7,831 nt of DNA from contig JAFTCU010000325.1 of assembly GCA_017454585.1 (NCBI GenBank), positions 1 to 7,831 of the forward strand, given 5' to 3'. The notes beneath the pieces were generated by a model. That model ran no database searches, had not been told where the DNA came from, and worked only from the letters and a program-made list of their open reading frames with translations. Source of the stretch: Thermoguttaceae bacterium (lineage in GTDB: Bacteria; Planctomycetota; Planctomycetia; Pirellulales; Thermoguttaceae). The position numbers and the translations under genes were made by a program. Of the stretch, positions 6,388-7,831 are shown in pieces; positions within the stretch are counted from its first letter, which is position 1, and every line of letters begins with the position of its first letter.

Positions 6388-7831
6388 TCACTCATAAACC
6401 CCGACGGTCCAGAGCGTCCGGGCGGCCGGAGCGCTCGGAACCGGTTTCAGTTCCGACTCACCCGTGGGGATCTGCGGGAGCTCGCCCTCCAGTGTGAGCT
6501 GGCCCAGAACGTTTCCGGCCGGGTCTTTTACGAGGATCTCGTCCGATTCCGCGGTAATTTCCGCGTAGCAGCCGCTCGGGATGGAGCCTTTCAGCACGAC
6601 TTTCTGCCCGGCCAGCTCGAACGCCGGGTCGGTCAGTTCGGTCTCCACGATCGGAATGGCGCGCAGCGTGCGGAACTTCAGCCCGTCGGTCGGACCCTCG
6701 ACCATGACGTAGATCTTCTCGATGTTATCGTAGCGGACGGAGCTCCGCAGCTCGTCGTAAAGCCCGGAGCGTCCGGACGGCCACTGCTTGAAGCCGTACT
6801 TCCCGTTTTCCGCTTCGGCGAACTCGAAGTACTTCCACCCCTTGTGGTCGAGCACGGCGTAATGGTCCGCGAAGGCCGTGTGCAGGTGGTACGGACTGTA
6901 AACGCGAATATTCAGGAGCTGGCCCTGACCGTCGCCGTAGATCCAGATCCCCATGCCGAGCTTTTGCGTGAGGTTCAGGTACGGCGCCTCAACCACGCGG
7001 CTCGTGATCGTCTGGGCCGGTTTCGTTTCGTCAAACGCCAGAAGCTCCTCCGAGTTTTCCGCGTCGTAGGCTTCCAGCGCGTACCGGTTTTCGATCCGGA
7101 TGTACGGTTTCTGGGCCCTGAACGGGTTTTCGACCTTCACCACCGACGGCGCCTCGTCCGTCTTTTCGGTCGCCAGCGACGTGTAACGGGCCTCCGCCAT
7201 GACGTACTTCTCGCCGTCCTTCATCAGACGGAAGTGTTTTTCCGGGTCGAGGACCTTTTCGCAGACCTCCGCCGGGAAGTAGTGGTCACGGCGCAAAAGG
7301 TCGTACGTCTTCAGGATCTGGCCGTTTTCCCACGCGGCGGGAACCAGCTCACCGAGCGAAATGTCGAGGTACGAAAGCCCGGCGTCGTGCGCGAGGATCT
7401 TGGAGCCGAGGTAGTCAAGATCCTCACGGAAAAGCGTTTTGCACTGGAAATTCCTTGCGTAAGTAGTTTTGCGGGCGGGGCAGACGGCGAACCAGCCCAT
7501 CTGGCCGGGGAGGTAGCACTTTTCCGCGCTCTGATTGTTCGACTGGAAATGCCACTTGAAGAAGTGCAGGTAGCCGCGGGACGGTGAATCCCACGCCCCC
7601 ATGCGGCTTCGGGCGGCCCAAAGTGACGGGTGCATCGTGCTGTACTCCAGAAGCGGTGGCTCTGACTTGATGTTCCGCAGGATCTCACGCACGAACAGCG
7701 CGTCGTAGTACCAGCACAAGTAGCGCTTTTCCCCGAGGATCCCGGACGTTCCGTCCAGCGCATCGAGGTAAATCATGCTGAACCCGCCTTCATCGTAGGT
7801 TTTCGCCGTGTTGCGCGCGATCTCCAGGAAA
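6388..7831 (-). CDS. Putative TIM-barrel glycosidase-like protein with C-terminal beta modules (5' end beyond window)
   Basis: The frame is open to the right edge; 18 codons precede the first internal ATG at 7776, so at least 480 residues are seen and the N-terminus is missing. Numbered from base 7830, residues 1-28 (ending in GGFSMIYLDALDG) resemble a core TIM-barrel strand carrying an Asp, as in glycoside hydrolases such as clan GH-D. Many Trp, Tyr and His follow (HFFKWHFQ, GQMGWFAVCP). About residues 280-390 look like a galactose-binding-type beta-sandwich (GMGIWIYGDGQGQLLNIRV, DHKGWKYFEF). The last 80 or so resemble an Ig-like strand-rich module. This architecture is familiar from large uncharacterised proteins of Planctomycetota and Lentisphaerota and suggests action on polysaccharide outside the cytoplasm. 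The enzyme class is not assigned and any signal peptide lies outside. Stop TGA at 6388-6390. Confidence 0.72.
   Translation of the reverse strand, partial: FLEIARNTAKTYDEGGFSMIYLDALDGTSGILGEKRYLCWYYDALFVREILRNIKSEPPLLEYSTMHPSLWAARSRMGAWDSPSRGYLHFFKWHFQSNNQSAEKCYLPGQMGWFAVCPARKTTYARNFQCKTLFREDLDYLGSKILAHDAGLSYLDISLGELVPAAWENGQILKTYDLLRRDHYFPAEVCEKVLDPEKHFRLMKDGEKYVMAEARYTSLATEKTDEAPSVVKVENPFRAQKPYIRIENRYALEAYDAENSEELLAFDETKPAQTITSRVVEAPYLNLTQKLGMGIWIYGDGQGQLLNIRVYSPYHLHTAFADHYAVLDHKGWKYFEFAEAENGKYGFKQWPSGRSGLYDELRSSVRYDNIEKIYVMVEGPTDGLKFRTLRAIPIVETELTDPAFELAGQKVVLKGSIPSGCYAEITAESDEILVKDPAGNVLGQLTLEGELPQIPTGESELKPVPSAPAARTLWTVGVYE

Noticed and set aside
6844..7587. 247-codon plus-strand frame opposite the glycosidase-like gene
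   Set aside because: Val/Arg-rich mirror translation of a real minus-strand gene, with no motif and no start signal.
1..7831. Mobile element, phage, defence system, toxin-antitoxin or CRISPR content
   Set aside because: No transposase, integrase, direct-repeat array, nuclease or toxin-like protein is visible on either strand.

Overview
The window looks like ordinary chromosomal sequence from a Planctomycetota bacterium, possibly Pirellulales-like. The main reason is a DUF1559-type pseudopilin: a prepilin leader and helix, plus a C-terminal H-X9-DG motif, a family greatly expanded in planctomycetes. Other support is a HEAT+TPR protein and a large TIM-barrel/carbohydrate-active-like protein of the style seen in Planctomycetota and Lentisphaerota. 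The phylum call is inference from protein families; no rRNA or marker gene is present. I see no tRNA, rRNA, CRISPR array or insertion sequence.

All six genes are read from the minus strand, so transcription runs right to left. (1) 6388-7831: 3' part of a putative glycosidase-like protein, cut by the right edge. (2) 6122-6387: intergenic region with inverted repeats that may end transcript 1, and a promoter for gene 3. (3) 5423-6121: HEAT/TPR protein with a sigma70-like promoter and a very clear rho-independent terminator, so it looks monocistronic. (4) 4542-5261: secreted protein of unknown function behind a near-consensus promoter. (5) 3364-4437: DUF1559 pseudopilin. (6) 2519-3286: LolD/MacB/YbbA-type ABC ATPase. 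(7) 1-2517: large FtsX-type ABC permease, open without a stop for 839 codons to the left edge.

The ATPase and permease are separated by one base, and the permease has a perfect Shine-Dalgarno, so they form one export or release system. The permease pattern (one TM, periplasmic domain, FtsX domain, two linker TMs, a further TM, second periplasmic domain) matches the 10-TM YbbP-like type, in which one permease pairs with an ATPase dimer. The pseudopilin lies 77 bases upstream on the same strand, with a stem-loop in the gap. Co-transcription is possible but not shown. No evident promoter was found in front of the pseudopilin.

I found no convincing wholly new system. The points most worth a second look are the Gly/Pro/Gln-rich insert in the permease, two CxxC motifs in the pseudopilin, the unrecognised secreted protein, and the drop in GC across 4.5-6.3 kb.
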